64,000 bases of DNA from Muscardinus avellanarius (lineage: Eukaryota > Chordata > Mammalia > Rodentia > Gliridae): the NCBI GenBank assembly GCA_963383645.1, contig OY726563.1, positions 26,382,821 through 26,446,820 on the forward strand, written 5' to 3'. Position numbers and translations under genes: made by a program. The notes beneath the pieces were generated by a model that worked only from the letters and a program-made list of their open reading frames with translations, had not been told where the DNA came from and did no database searches. Below are positions 1-11,439 of the stretch, one piece after another. Each line of letters begins with the position of its first letter. The first letter of the stretch is position 1.

Positions 1-84
1 TCCAAATAAAAATGTAAAAATAGGTCTGGGAGTGTAGCCCGGAGGTAGAAGGGCTTCCAGGAACCCCGGTACCACAAAAAAAAG
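1..84 (+). repeat. B1-ID SINE, right part, truncated by window edge
   Basis: Shows the linker TCCAAATAAAAATG, the ID-like part (GGTCTGGGAGTGTAGCCCGG), the GGAACCCCGGTACCAC end and a short A-rich tail. The left monomer lies outside the window. Confidence 0.85.
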
Positions 85-85
85 A

Positions 86-411
86 GTAAAAAATCGGATG
101 TTCTTCATAATATGGGGAAGATAAGGAGAAAATGGGTCAGAAGAGAAAGTTTAGACAAAGGAAGAGAAACTATAGGTTACCAAATAAGGCAACCTAACTG
201 AGGGGGGTGCAAGAGAGGAAGAGGGAAATTCCCTAATGTACATGATATGTATTCACAAACATATCAAAGTCAATCACTAAGCCAAACATGTAAAGAAAGA
301 AGGGGAAACGAATGGGGTTGGAACTGGAGAAGGGCTAAATCAGTGATGTATGCCTCTACCATCTTGCACCCACCCCATTAAAGATGTATGACTATAATTC
401 ACCAAATATTT
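86..411 (+). mobile_element. LINE-1 3' end fragment
   Basis: Resembles the 3' UTR of the rodent L1 copies elsewhere in this window: GATGTTCTTCATAATATGGGG, a purine-rich stretch, then ATGTATGCCTCTACCATCTT and a terminal GATGTATGACTATAATTCACC. The SINE at 1-84 sits directly upstream and probably interrupted it. Confidence 0.75.
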
Positions 412-1313
412 TTTTAAACTTTCATATATAAAACAGTTTATAGTTTTTATTTCAGTTTAAGTTTTTGCATAATGCACTTAGATTTTCCCAATTTTATATG
501 TTCTGAATGGCCACACTGAACTAAAAATAACTCACAGGTCTTTCAAACATCTACTTATTACAGGCGCATGCCTTTTAATTTAAAAAAGTCAAGAGAGTAT
601 ATATGCTATGATTTTTTTTTTGTCTAAATGACCCAATATCTTGACAAAATTTGAGATGGGAAACATTATTAAGATCAGCAAATTCCTGTATCTCATCACC
701 TGTTTGAGTAATCTAGTAATGGATCAACTATAGAAAAATACTAAGATATAAATGTGTTGATCTGAAATTTAGGCAGCAATGAATGTTTGAGTGGCTGTTA
801 GGAAAATACCAAGGACTTACCAGATAAGGGTAAAAGAAGGTTTGTACCCTTTGGTGATGTAAATGATACTACATGCACACACCCCTACAGGTTCTTTTTT
901 ATTTTAATGTTGGTAATTCCTTTATCTGTCAAGACTTACTCCACAGTTACTGTGTTCTTGCCCTCTTCGTGGGTATGGAGTCCACCTGGTAACTCTGGTC
1001 TTAAGCTAATATAACTTATTGCCTCATTTCTGGACTGAAATTTTGACCAATGATGCATGTATTTCTTAAGGAATTATTCAGAACCAATTTATTTCCAAGT
1101 AAGCCTTGGTGAGGCTCTTACTAAAGCTTACCATTGGTTTTATCATCTTGAAATGCAGAGTAAAACTATGGGTTAATTTCTAAGGAGAGAAAAAATGAAG
1201 CAAAGTAATATTTATAATTCTACTATTGTTGCACCTTAATACTTTCTTCTAAAATTATATTACTATGTGTTTTCATATATGTTATATATAACCAACAGTG
1301 ATATAAGTCTTAC

Positions 1314-1484
1314 CTTTCCCCAGGCAACTTCAGAATCCAAATTACTAGGCATTCCTTCAACTGCTGATCGCTTTGTCAATTCCATATCTGTAGCTGCCAG
1401 CCATTCTGTCAAGACATTCATTTCCTTCCGCATCTTCCGGGACAATTTCAAGCATTTTTCCAACTGTTGCTTCCTTTCTGTGAC
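1314..1484 (-). CDS. DMD: Dystrophin exon 34
   Basis: 171 bp, 57 codons, phase 0 at both ends. The product starts VTERKQQLEKCLKLSRKMRK, contains NVLTEWLAATDMELTKRS and ends DSEVAWGK. I see no difference from the human exon. It covers about human residues 1559-1615, the end of spectrin-like repeat 11 and the first helix of repeat 12. The TEWLAATDMEL segment has the tryptophan typical of helix A. The acceptor is TTTCAG before GTCACAGAAAGG and the donor is GGGAAAG then GTAAGACTT. The upstream splice partner is exon 33 and the downstream partner (exon 35) is outside the window. Repeat 11 onward contributes to the second, basic actin-binding region of the rod in the family. Confidence 0.98.
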
Positions 1485-2069
1485 CTGAAATTAATGAAAT
1501 AAAATGTAATTTGATTTATTTTTCCATTCAGGTTAGATTATAGCTACTCAGTTCGAACTTTAATATTTCAGTCATTTTAACATAACTGTTTTATCACTGT
1601 ATTTTAGAAAAATCATATTCTGTATATTAATAGTAAATAAAAATAGTTTCAAGTAGGTGAGCTCCTTTGTGTAAAAGATAGTGTCTTGTCTTTGTTGTCA
1701 CTAGAAAAAAAGCTACATAAATTTGTCTATAACATAAAAAATTGTGGCAAAATATGTATAAATAGAATATATTAGTCAAAATGAAGATATATCCCATTTA
1801 GAAAAACTAGAATCATTTGTCTAAGAGAAGAACAAGCCAGTATATAATCTCCTATATAAAATTGAGGTTTGTTCTTCCAGGTCAGTAAACAAAATAAAGA
1901 AAACAATACAATTTCTCTCAAGAGGCAAAAGTATTTGAACAATGCTAGAATTATCAATTGTCAATGCAGCTTCAAATTAACTTTCATTTGTTTAAAAACA
2001 ATGGCAAAGATTGGTACTACCTTCTTATACATAATTTCCAACAATAGGGTCAAAAAATTGGAAGCACAA

Positions 2070-2425
2070 TCTCCTTTTTCTGGTTGTATCTGGAATATTC
2101 ACCCAAAAGTTCATATGTTGAAAGCCTGGTCTTCAATGGAGCAAGGTTCAGAAGTTGAGTGTGGTGGTGGTGGTGGAGGAAGGCCACCAGGGGTATGGCC
2201 TAGAGAGCCATATCTATCCCTGGCCTCCCATTCCTCCTGTCTGCTTCCTCCTTGCCATGAGCTGAGCACCCTTCCTCCACCATGCCCTGCCACCATTCTT
2301 CATTGCTGCCTGCTGACCATGGACTGAAACTTTAAAACAACGAACTAAATCAAACCTTTCCACTTGTGTTGGTCTTGTCAGGTACTTTGGTCACAGCAGC
2401 AAAATGCTGACTAACACAGAGTATA
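2070..2425 (+). mobile_element. MaLR-type LTR (MT/ORR-like), non-coding
   Basis: Starts near CCAAAAGTTCATATGTTGAA and ends with CTTTGGTCACAGCAGCAAAATGCTGACTAACACA, which fits the 3' end of rodent MaLR LTRs (a cytosine-poor tail with a CACAGCA motif and CTAACACA end). It contains a GTGGTGGTGG run at 2161-2180. A 152-codon open frame across it (1869-2327) has no family resemblance and is incidental. The family call rests on recalled consensus patterns. Confidence 0.55.
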
Positions 2426-2860
2426 AGCATGTTAGGCTCTGTGATACCCAGTGTTATTTTAATGTTTCTGTGATCTTGAGCAGTATACCTCCTTCTCCTC
2501 AGTTTGCTTATTCAGTAAGATTACTCTATTTAGCATGTAAAGTATTGTGAAGGTAAAATCATACAACAGTTTAAGATAGCTTGATATATCATAACATTTC
2601 AATCTCTTTCTTTATTTCCCACCAGGAATGGCTCAATAAAAACTATACCTGAAGGTACATGGCAAGTGGTTTATTTCTATTAATTTTACTACTTTACTAG
2701 ATAAAGAATATCTTGAAAGAATATATTTTATTATAATATATGAAATGTAGATTTCAATTAAATATCACCTGCAATGAAATTGATTAAAGGAGTACATCAT
2801 TACTACCACAACTGCATATATGGTCTTAATTCTCTGGATAATAGGTAGTACTGATAATAC

Positions 2861-2890
2861 ACAAACACACACACACACACGTGTACACAC
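2861..2890 (+). repeat. Short (CA)n microsatellite
   Basis: About nine CA units followed by GTGTACACAC. Confidence 0.9.
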
Positions 2891-3721
2891 ATCAAAAAAA
2901 ATCTAGCCATGAGCATGATTAAATAAACGTCAAAGGTAAAGATATGTATAAAGAATTTTAAATGCTATATGCAAATATCCTGAATCCCTTACACATATTC
3001 CTATTATCCAACAAAAGTTTATTATTTTAAAAGAGGTGTCAATACGTTTAGAAAATGTTCAGTTGCTGAGGCTGCTATTTTTTTTTTTACAGATTATTTT
3101 CGCTTCTATTTTCTCCAAAAGAAGTAAAAGCATCTGCCCTTTTGACTGCAAGGATTTTGTGCACGAGAAAAAAAGAACACCTTATGTTATGTTTCTATGC
3201 AGTTATTTTTTTCTATGCTTTATTGGTAGAAAAGGATTCTACCTTCAATATTTCAAAGAAATTCTATCTTCCCAGAGCTAATGCATTATTGATTTCTATT
3301 TATTTTATTTTATTTCCAGCAAAACAGGTTTTTAAAAAACAGGAGACACTGCCATCTTAAGGAAAATTGAGTTTTACACCGTTTTTATGCATGTGGAGAA
3401 TAGATACATTTAAAAGAGTGCCACCTGCAGTAAAAATGTTTCAGCAGACATTGTTTTATAAACAATATTTTAGCAATGATATGAGAATTACTATTCATTA
3501 ACTTCCAAAAAAATAAAATTATAGAGAAGACAGAAAAAGAATATTGGTATTATTGAATCAAGGATTCTAGGTTTAATTACTCTCAATAAAATTAGATTTA
3601 ACTATAAGAAACTAGGTATTTTTATTCATTGAACAATTAAGCTATGCTGTCATTTTTTAAATAAATTTTTTATTGTAAGAAAAGTGCTCAGAATGGCAAT
3701 GTACCCTTATGAAATTCATAT

Positions 3722-4018
3722 TTTGAAACTCTATCCCCCAAATGTGACTGCATTTTGAGCCACTGCATCTGGTCTTTGGGAAGTAATTAAGGTATATGAA
3801 TATATAAATGTGAGGCTCTGATAGGATAGTGGCATTCTAAGAAGAGGGATGGAGAGGGCTGTCCCTGTGTGTCCACAAGGTGAAGACTATGAAAATGCAT
3901 TCATTTGCAAGGCAGGAGAGGACTGGGATGCCACCTTGATCTTGAACTTTCAGCCTAAGAACTTTGAGAAATATGTATGTGTTGTTTAATATACGCAGGC
4001 TACTATATTATGCTAGGT
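3722..4018 (+). mobile_element. MLT1/MST-like MaLR LTR
   Basis: Contains recognisable blocks in order: a TTGAAACTCTATCCCCCAAA-like start, CTTTGGGAAGTAATTAAGG, the CACAAGGTGAAGACTATG area, CCACCTTGATCTTGAACTTT, CAGCCTAAGAACTTTGAGAA and TGTTGTTTAATATACGCAGG. This is the layout of ancient mammalian MLT1/MST LTRs. It is diverged and non-coding. Confidence 0.75.
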
Positions 4019-4709
4019 CAAAATTAGCTGTCTACTATAAAAAGATAACAAATTTAAGCAAAGCAATCATGTAAATCTGAAGATGCTTAAAACAGAAAGG
4101 TTATTTTATATAAAAATGGTAATCAAAATATTGTTGCCTTTGATTTTGATAAATGAAACCGATGTTGATGAAGATATCTTGAAAGTCAGTATGCAAAGTT
4201 TTTCTCAGCCAAGGAATACATGATTATTTTGATAAAATGGTATTTAAACATGATTCATTAATCACTGATATTTTTAAATTAATATTTACTTTACAAATTA
4301 ATTTCTTCCTTATGTTCAAGCTGTATTCTGCCATGCTATTAAAGCATGACTTCTTAGTACTCCTTTCATTTTGCTTTAGTATTATTACTAAGTGCCAAAT
4401 GATGAGAATAAACATAATTTCTCAAATATGAACTTTTGAGGATAAATAAGGCTTTATATCATTATGCAAGTCATTCAATTCTTAATATTAATCAACTCAG
4501 GGCACTAATAATTTTCTAATGTCACTTTTATTGCTTTCAATTATAAGCAATTTATTTTATGTTGTTTGATTTCAAATTTACTTTTGCAAGGGCAAAGATT
4601 AAATCCAAACCCTTTATGGAAAAGAAAATGCTCAACAATATATACTTGAAAAATAAACAGAAAATTGCCTTTCTCAAAATATGTTTTTCTTAATTACAGA
4701 AAAAGATAC

Positions 4710-4820
4710 TCAGCTGGTGCAAAGGTTTATGCCTGTAATCCCATCTACTCAGGAGTATAAAGCAGAGGATAGCAAGTTGAAGCCCAGCCTGGGAAACTTA
4801 GAGAAATTCTATCTCAAATA
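4710..4820 (+). repeat. Old SINE left monomer
   Basis: Diverged B1-like sequence: CAGCTGGTGCAAAGGTTTATGCC, TGTAATCCCATCTACTCAGG and AAGCCCAGCCTGGG. Followed by a LINE-1 tail and an ID element. Confidence 0.7.
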
Positions 4821-4930
4821 AGGGTGAATTGGGTGATATGCACATGCATGTCTCCACAAGTCTTTTATCCTATTAAGATGTATGACTACAGTGCACCAAT
4901 TAAAAAATAAAATAAATAAAATAAAAAATA
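4821..4930 (+). mobile_element. LINE-1 3' terminus, short
   Basis: GGGTGAATTGGGTGATATGC followed by TATTAAGATGTATGACTACA, GTGCACCAATTAAAAA and an A-rich tail. This matches the L1 3' end seen at five or more other places in the window. Confidence 0.75.
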
Positions 4931-4934
4931 AAAA

Positions 4935-5015
4935 GGGCTGGGGAGGTAGCTCAGTGACAGCGTAGTTTCCTAGCATACATGAGGCCTGGATTTCATCCTT
5001 AGTAAAATAAAAAAG
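4935..5015 (+). repeat. ID-type (tRNA-derived) SINE
   Basis: GGGCTGGGGAGGTAGCTCAG (A-box-like), CTAGCATACATGAGGCCTGG and TTTCATCCTTAGTA, then an A-rich tail. This is a stand-alone ID unit without the B1-like left part. Confidence 0.85.
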
Positions 5016-5060
5016 AAGATACTCAATTGCACATGATTTTAGTGTAAGAAACATTGAGTG

Positions 5061-5168
5061 TAAGCCGGGCGTGGTGGCACACGCTTGGGAGGCAGAGACA
5101 GGAGGATCGCGCAAGTTCAAAGCCAGCCACACGCACTGGCTTAGGAGACCCTGTTTCCAAATAAAAAT
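5061..5168 (+). repeat. SINE left monomer with 17 bp target duplication
   Basis: Left B1-like half only: GCCGGGCGTGGTGGCACACG through GAGACCCTGTTTCCAAATAA. Flanked by GTAAGAAACATTGAGTG (5044-5060) and GTAAGAAACACTGAGTG (5169-5185), a 17 bp target duplication with one mismatch. Confidence 0.9.
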
Positions 5169-5256
5169 GTAAGAAACACTGAGTGCAAAACCAATATGTC
5201 TTCATAATTGAATTACTTGTATCATTAGGATTAATATTAGAGAAATTTAATCTCTA

Positions 5257-5332
5257 GTAATTGGAGTATTAAACCTAGGACCAAAACATGCTAGGCAAGC
5301 ACTTTACTATTGAGATACATCCCCAGGCCTTA
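5257..5332 (-). repeat. ID-like SINE fragment
   Basis: Minus-strand ID unit. The plus strand shows ATGCTAGGCAAGCACTTTAC, GAGATACATCCCCAGGCC. Confidence 0.65.
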
Positions 5333-6094
5333 CTAAAAATTATTCAAACTTCCGTAGATTATGACAAATTTAGAATAACTGACATCTCTTAAATTGATAA
5401 ATACTATAAGGAGGTATCAGTGCAGATATAACATCACTCTATAGCGATCTCCAACATAACGATTAATTTCTCTATAAGGGTTTAACGCCTTCTATTCCAA
5501 AGGTACTTTGTATCATACTTAAACATTATATGCTTTATGATTAGTTGGGTATCAGTGTTCCTTAGTTTTGGAACAAATTAGAAATAAAATTTTTGGTCAT
5601 AAGATGACAAAAACTTTTTCAAAACTTGCCAAATATGAACTGAAATATAAAATGTAAATGATCAAATAAAACTAATTTTTCATATCACTATTTTGTTCTA
5701 AAATCTAATATTGATGATGAGCAATTTTTGATTAAGGGCTTCAAGGGGTGATAGCCATCAATTTTCATTGTGAAATATCAGAACTCTTCTTTTGTGTGGC
5801 TATGTCTCAAATAGGGACACACATTTATACACTTGTACTTAAGATATTGTAATATTTTTCTCAATGATCTTATATTCAATAAAGTTTGGAATCTGAATTA
5901 TAAAACTATAACTATTTCTCTCCATGGGGCTTCAATCATTCAATCTTAATTAAATGAAACTATCAAAAGTCTGGTTTTATTTTTTTCTGATTTGGTCTTT
6001 AGGGCAATGGCTGACTGGTTACTGATTAATTCTTCTATACTAAGCATAAAAAAGGTAAAATAACCTCAAAATAGCAATTACATATTATTTTATG

Positions 6095-6600
6095 TACTTT
6101 AAGTGCATGCCACTCCTGAGTATCTATGCAAAAGAAGGGAAACCAAACTACCAGAGTATGCATGTATATCTATATTTATAGCTGCATAATTCATAATTGC
6201 CAAACTATGAAACCAGCCAAGATGTCCATCAACAGATGACTGGATTACAAGATTACATAATTTTGTAATTCTAAATATACACAATGGAATTCTACTAAGG
6301 CATAAAGAAGAAAAAAATTATTTCATTTGCAAGGGAATGGATGGAACTGGAGAATATTATACTGAATGAGATTAATCAGTCACAAAATGTGAAAGGTGGG
6401 ATGTTCTCCCTCATATGCAGAAGCTAGGGAGAAATTTAGACACAGGAAGAACTCCAGACAAAAGAGGAGAATCCTTAGTGGAGTAAAGGAGGGGACCTAA
6501 GTGAGGGAGATGGGAGTGGGAGGGAAAACAAAACGGGAAACACCTCGATGGATATGATAAACACAAACTTATCAAAGACAATCACTTTTTTGAACACAGG
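6095..6600 (+). mobile_element. LINE-1 3' portion (ORF2 end and 3' UTR)
   Basis: Contains the well-known block ACCAGCCAAGATGTCCATCA, AATGGATGGAACTGGAGAAT and GAGATTAATCAGTCACAAAA, then the purine-rich 3' UTR. The frame is broken by stops, so this is a dead copy. Confidence 0.9.
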
Positions 6601-6604
6601 AAGG

Positions 6605-7015
6605 TAAGAAGAGAGAGGGGGGGGTGGAGTGGCAAGTCAGGAGACAGAGCAGGATACCTGGGTTAAAGATAGGGCAGGATATCTACATATCAAAGGACCT
6701 ACAGCAGATCCGGTTGGGCTGGCTCTAAGAATACTGTGTCAAGGGAGCATTGGTGATTTTCTTAAGCATCCCCTCATGCTTTAGCATGGCACTGTAACTA
6801 TCTTCTGTATTTCTATCTTTTTAATAAACTCTCTTAAATCTTCAGCAAGAGTCCGGGCTCTTGTGTATTTATCCTTAGCTCAGGACAAAAACCTGCAGTT
6901 TTTGTTTGAGGAAAATTGTTTCTGGGGAGTCTAAGAAAAGTCCCTGGGGACTGTTCCCCCAAATGGTAACCTGCACCCCCAAACAGTAACATTCATCTTT
7001 AACTACAACATCTTA
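6605..7015 (+). repeat. Unclassified repeat, possibly LTR-derived
   Basis: The segment around 6770-6905 (TTCTATCTTTTTAATAAACT, CTTCAGCAAGAGTCCGGGCT, TTAGCTCAGGACAAAAACC) recurs at 18390-18515, so it is a dispersed repeat. An AATAAA signal precedes the CTTCAGCAAGAG block, which would suit an LTR or another transcribed element. I do not recognise the family. Confidence 0.5.
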
Positions 7016-7026
7016 AACCATAACTA

Positions 7027-7860
7027 ACAGCCTGTACCAACAAAAGTGATCTGCAGATTAATGAAATCCCAATAAAATGCCAATGATGTATTTAATATTT
7101 CTAAAACTAATACGGAACCACAAAGACTTGGAGCAGCCAAAGCAATATTGAGAAGAGAACAATATTGAGAAAGAACAAAATTTGAGACATCATATTCCAA
7201 AATATATTACAAAGCTCTAGTAGTTAAAATAGCATGTACTGGCACCAAAACATTGGGAGGCTGTAACAGAAAAATCTTGAGATTAAGACCAACTTCAACA
7301 ACTTAGTGAGGTTCTTAGTAATTTACTGAGACCCTGTTTCAAAATAAAAAATAAAAATAGGTCTGGAGCTGTAGTTCAAAGGTAAAATGTCCCTGGGTTC
7401 AATCTCCAGTACCACAAACAAAACAAAATAACATAAACACTTAACAATGGGGCAGAACAGGGAGCCCAGGGATAAATCCATCTATTACTTAATGATTACC
7501 TAATCTTAACAAAGGTGCCAAGAACACAAACTGGGGAAAGGGCAATCTCTTCAATAAATGGTGCTAGGAAACATGGATTTTCACATGCAGAAGAATAAAA
7601 TCAGATCCTCATCTGGTACTATTTACAAACATTAAGTCAAAATAGGTTGAAAACTTAAGACATAAAATTGTAAAACAAAATAAAATATAGGAAAATTCAC
7701 TTTTTGACATAGGTCTTTGCAGTTTTTTTTTTTTTATAAAACCCCAGCAGAGAAAACAAAACCCCAAACAGACAAATAAGATTACATCACACTAATGAGC
7801 TTTTTTTTGCTCAACAGAGAAAGCAATCAACAGAGTGAACTGTTTCAATTTTAAACTAAA
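7027..7860 (+). mobile_element. LINE-1 ORF2 fragment, interrupted by a SINE
   Basis: Blocks typical of the ORF2 3' half are in order: AATGAAATCCCAATAAAATG, GGAACCACAAAGACTTGGAG, GCCAAAGCAATATTGAGAAG, AATAAATGGTGCTAGGAAAC and the ATCAACAGAGTGAACTG end. Many stops and a SINE (7249-7430) break it. Confidence 0.85.
7249..7430 (+). repeat. B1-ID SINE
   Basis: Diverged left part (AACATTGGGAGGCTGTAACA, TTAGTGAGGTTCTTAGTAAT) and right part (AGGTCTGGAGCTGTAGTTCA, CTGGGTTCAATCTCCAGTAC), inserted in LINE-1. Confidence 0.85.
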
Positions 7861-8304
7861 CAAATATTTGGGTTAAGGGGAGATAGATAACTTCCCTAGA
7901 CATGCTACTGATTTTGGAAAAGAAGATAGAAAGTTGTGAGCATTTTTAACAGAATATCTTTGTCATATGCCAACTCCATTATAACAAATATATGTGGAAT
8001 GTGTGAATTTTAATTGAAGAAATATAAAAAGGTATGGCAGTTTATAATACTTACCAGTCATCATGTCATCATCAATAAGTTTATATAATGAACACCAGAC
8101 AAACTTAGAATAAGGAAACCCTTTTAGAACTCTGCTCAAAATCTCCCCAGGGTTCATATATTTTTCAACCTATAATGATATGCTGAACCTTACTGATTAT
8201 TGTTTTTTAAGAGCTGAACATGAAAAATATATCTATGTATATCATGTAGATATAGAAAGAATATAAAGAAAATAGAAAGTTGCGTTAGAATTCTCAATAC
8301 ATAC

Positions 8305-8460
8305 CTTTGCACCCAATTCATTGTAGTGCAATTTCAATGCTGTTACTCTTTCATCAAGCTCTTTGGGATTTTCAGTCTGCTTTTTCTGTACAATCTGACG
8401 TCCAGTTTTTATCACCATTTCCACTTCAGACTTCACTTCACTCAGACTTTTATACAAATT
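8305..8460 (-). CDS. DMD: Dystrophin exon 33
   Basis: 156 bp, 52 codons, phase 0 on both sides. The product begins [20 protein letters not shown] and continues with [18 protein letters not shown], ending LHYNELGAK. It corresponds to about human residues 1507-1558 and forms the middle of spectrin-like repeat 11, and I see no substitution. The basic KTGR and QKKQ patches fit the basic character reported for repeats 11-15 in actin binding. The acceptor is TTAG before AATTTGTATAAA. The donor is GCAAAG then GTATGT, a strong site. Confidence 0.98.
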
Positions 8461-8492
8461 CTAAGTAACAATATAAAATAAAGTTTAGTAAT

Positions 8493-8879
8493 AGCCTGTG
8501 GAAGGAGAAGAGACTCCATTTGGTTTCCCCTTCCTGTCAAGCAGCTAATCAAATTTAATCTTGCACCTCTAGGAATGACTAGAGCTACAGCAGGAGGGGG
8601 ACCACTCCCCTGCCCTGTCATATGCTAATGGTTTATCTCTCTACCTGAAATTCCTGTGTGGTAATCCTCCCCCAACACCTTCTAACCTGCGAGTTTGAGT
8701 TTCGGCTTCTGTAAACCTGCTTGCTTATAAATCCCCCACCCTGGCCAGTCTGGGCACCCATCTGGTCTGATTTTCAACTGAGAGCTCCACCGCTGGCCAG
8801 CTAATAAAGGCTTCAATTGGCACATTTCCCTGGGACTCTAGAGTCTCTCATTTCTCGCAAAGTCTGCATACAACAAGCC
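8493..8879 (+). mobile_element. Solo retroviral-type LTR with 4 bp target duplication
   Basis: The LTR runs 8497-8875 (379 bp), begins TGTGGAAGG, ends CATACAACA, and so has TG...CA termini. It is flanked by AGCC at 8493-8496 and 8876-8879. Inside, a TATA-like CTTATAAATC lies at 8724-8732 and AATAAA at 8803-8808. A 4 bp duplication is typical of gamma-type (class I) endogenous retroviruses. No internal viral genes are present, so this is a recombined solo LTR. Its promoter would face against DMD transcription. Confidence 0.85.
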
Positions 8880-11190
8880 AATAGTGTTAAATTAACTTAT
8901 TTCATTATTAAAAAAAAGTAGGTATCACCTTAGTACTATTTTTTTTCAGATTTAGTAGAACAGCATTTTATAGCTATTGAAAATGTTTGCATTTTCTTTT
9001 CATTTAATATTTATATGTATGATTATACAGAAATGTATAATCATGCATAATATATAGCTATTCTCATTATAGTAGGAGCATGATATATATATCCATATAT
9101 ATCCATATAATATGGGTATATATTTCTTTAATCCAAGTTTATAAAGGTCATTCCAAAATATAAAAATGATTTTCATTTTAAGTGACAGGGTTATAAAATT
9201 CTACCTATGAGTCTGGGTGAATTAATTCACTCAATTACTAGCTATTATTGTCACTACCATGTACTAGAGAGTATTCTATTTACTGGGGAATCTGTCCTGG
9301 ACAAGTCTGAAATGATCACTGCTGTTTTCATTGTGCTTACACTTCAATAGAATAAAATATCTCAATCCCAAGGTAATAGTTTCAGTAGATATTATATCAC
9401 ATATAAGGAAGAGAATTAAATTTATGTAATTTGAATTGGATTATACAAATTTATTTTCTTAATTGTTCTGATATAATGAATATAAAATATTATTTAAAAC
9501 TTGCATGTATAGCACAAGTACAAAGCACTCATATATTGTTTTAAGAGGGTGGTGGCCATAACAAAGCCTTAGGAGACAAGGGTCACAAATTCACGAAAGG
9601 AAAGGCAACTTTACTTAATGCAACTATACCACTAATACTTTTGGTGCAATAAGTTTGCATTATAGTTATTCTCCTGAATGATATGTTTGTAGTTTTGTAT
9701 GTACTCATGTTTGCACATGCATTCAATTCATGTGTTAAATGTATACATAATTGTTTATATTATACACTGTACCTTTCTCAGCACTAAATATGAACAGTAA
9801 TTACTTATAACTACTAAGAAATAAACTTGCTGGTAATTGTCTTTTATAATTAAAACAAAAATTTCGTTTGTTTTCTCTTTTCAGTTTAAATTCAGTGTCT
9901 AAAACCAAACATTCTGTAAACACTGAGTAATTATCTGACTGATTAAGGCTACATGCATATTCTATTTCCATCTTAATCTCTTCTTTGATAACTGGTATTA
10001 ATATGCATTTGCTAATCATTTTGAGTTCTTGCTTTCCAGATAATTTTTGCTTCACTTTGTCTTAGAAAATATAAGAAAAAGATATCTGGGTATCTGGAAA
10101 CACTGAAATCATTCATCATTACATTCTCATATTACATTGAGAATAAACTATGTGAATTTTGCAATCATAGTTTCAAATGACTCATTTTTTAACTTAAAAA
10201 TCACTGATTTATCATTTTGATTAAAATTTATTCATGGTACTGTTAGCCATTAACTTCATTTTTTTGAATAGGTAAGGAAAATATTTATAACAAAGAAAAA
10301 CAAATATTACTTATATTTGTATTCACATTAGTAATAATTTTTATTAGATGAAAATTATTTGAAGGCAAAGCCATAGATATAATATATATCGTGAAGCATA
10401 TTAAGTAATAAAATAAAAGATAAGAAAAGATGTACTTTAGAAAGACTATGTAAATTGGTCCTGTCATTTAAACTAGAACCAGAAACAAGTTGAGCTGGTG
10501 CTTTGAGCTCTGTCCTTGTAGTGAAGATGATGTGGCTCTTTTCAGCTACTTTTAAATTGGATATGAATTCCTATACATCACTTAGCTTACATGACACCCA
10601 TTATTTCTGGAAGATAAGTTTTGTAAATAACATTAGAGACTTGATCCTAGAAGAGAATGAATAACTCACACCTTGCAAACACTAGTCATGATGGTAGTGT
10701 ACTTGCATAAGTTTTGTTAAGTCTTTCTGAAATTTAAAGATATATCTCCACGTATGTGTACACTTGCTAATCTAACTTCAGGTAATAACTGTATTTCATT
10801 ATGCTTAAAATTTACTTTTTGGGGGGTGAGAATATTTAATTATTCTACAAAATGCAGGCTAAATGTTGTTGAATAAAATAAAAAGAAAATAATTTCTCAA
10901 TCAGAGATATGACTAAAATTTATGTATAAACTGTTCTGTTTTCATTTATACTGTGGAATGGATACAGAAGCAAAACTTAAAAAACAAAGTACTAAAACTT
11001 TTTATTTTTAATGTTAATTACAGTCAGTGTTTTAATTTCATGTGAATTTATATTCTGATGGTCCTTAGTACACACAGAGTTATAATAGTACTTATATTAC
11101 TTTCATTGGCACCCTTACATTTCAGCTCAATGCTGACAGAAGGGTCATCTGACTTGGTGAATTTCTAACAATAGCAACATAGGAAACTGT

Positions 11191-11439
11191 TCAATATTCC
11201 AAATTCTGGTGCTTTTTTTTTTGTGTGTGTGTATGTGTGTGTGTGGTACTAGGATTCCTGGAAACCCTTCTACTTTTGGGCTTCACTCCCAGACCTATTT
11301 TTTATATTTTTATTTGGAAACAGGGTATCTCAAGCCAGCAAGGCTGGCTTCAAACCTGCATGATCCTCCTGTCTCTGCCTCCCAAGCGCAGGGAATTACA
11401 AGTGTGTACCACCACGCCCAGCTCAATATTCCAAATTCT
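11191..11439 (-). repeat. B1-ID SINE with 17 bp target duplication
   Basis: The element occupies 11208-11422 on the minus strand. TCAATATTCCAAATTCT flanks it perfectly at 11191-11207 and 11423-11439, so the insertion is fairly recent. A (GT)n stretch lies in the A-rich tail position. Open frames across it are SINE-derived. Confidence 0.95.

Larger units (their letters stand above)
1..1313 (-). other. DMD: Intron 34, 3' remainder truncated by window
   Basis: Non-coding. The plus strand starts inside a B1-ID SINE (to about 84). A LINE-1 3' end follows to about 411. The remaining 900 bases are AT-rich unique sequence in which I see no gene or recognisable repeat. The donor at 1308-1313 on the minus strand reads GTAAGA. 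Confidence 0.85.
1485..8304 (-). other. DMD: Intron 33 (6,820 bp)
   Basis: Non-coding. It carries two MaLR-type LTR fragments, several SINE pieces, two LINE-1 fragments and a (CA) run. Stretches at 1485-2060, 2430-3720, 4020-4700 and 5335-6090 are AT-rich with nothing I can recognise. Open frames here are short and lie in repeats or random AT-rich DNA. Confidence 0.85.

Noticed and set aside
1869..2327. 152-codon plus-strand open frame
   Set aside because: It runs over unique AT-rich DNA and into a MaLR-type LTR, with low-complexity glycine and proline runs. It has no domain similarity and no splice or promoter context.
4935..5015. Possible tRNA gene because of A-box and B-box-like sequence
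   Set aside because: It does not fold as a full tRNA, has an A-rich tail, and is one of many ID-type SINE units derived from a tRNA.
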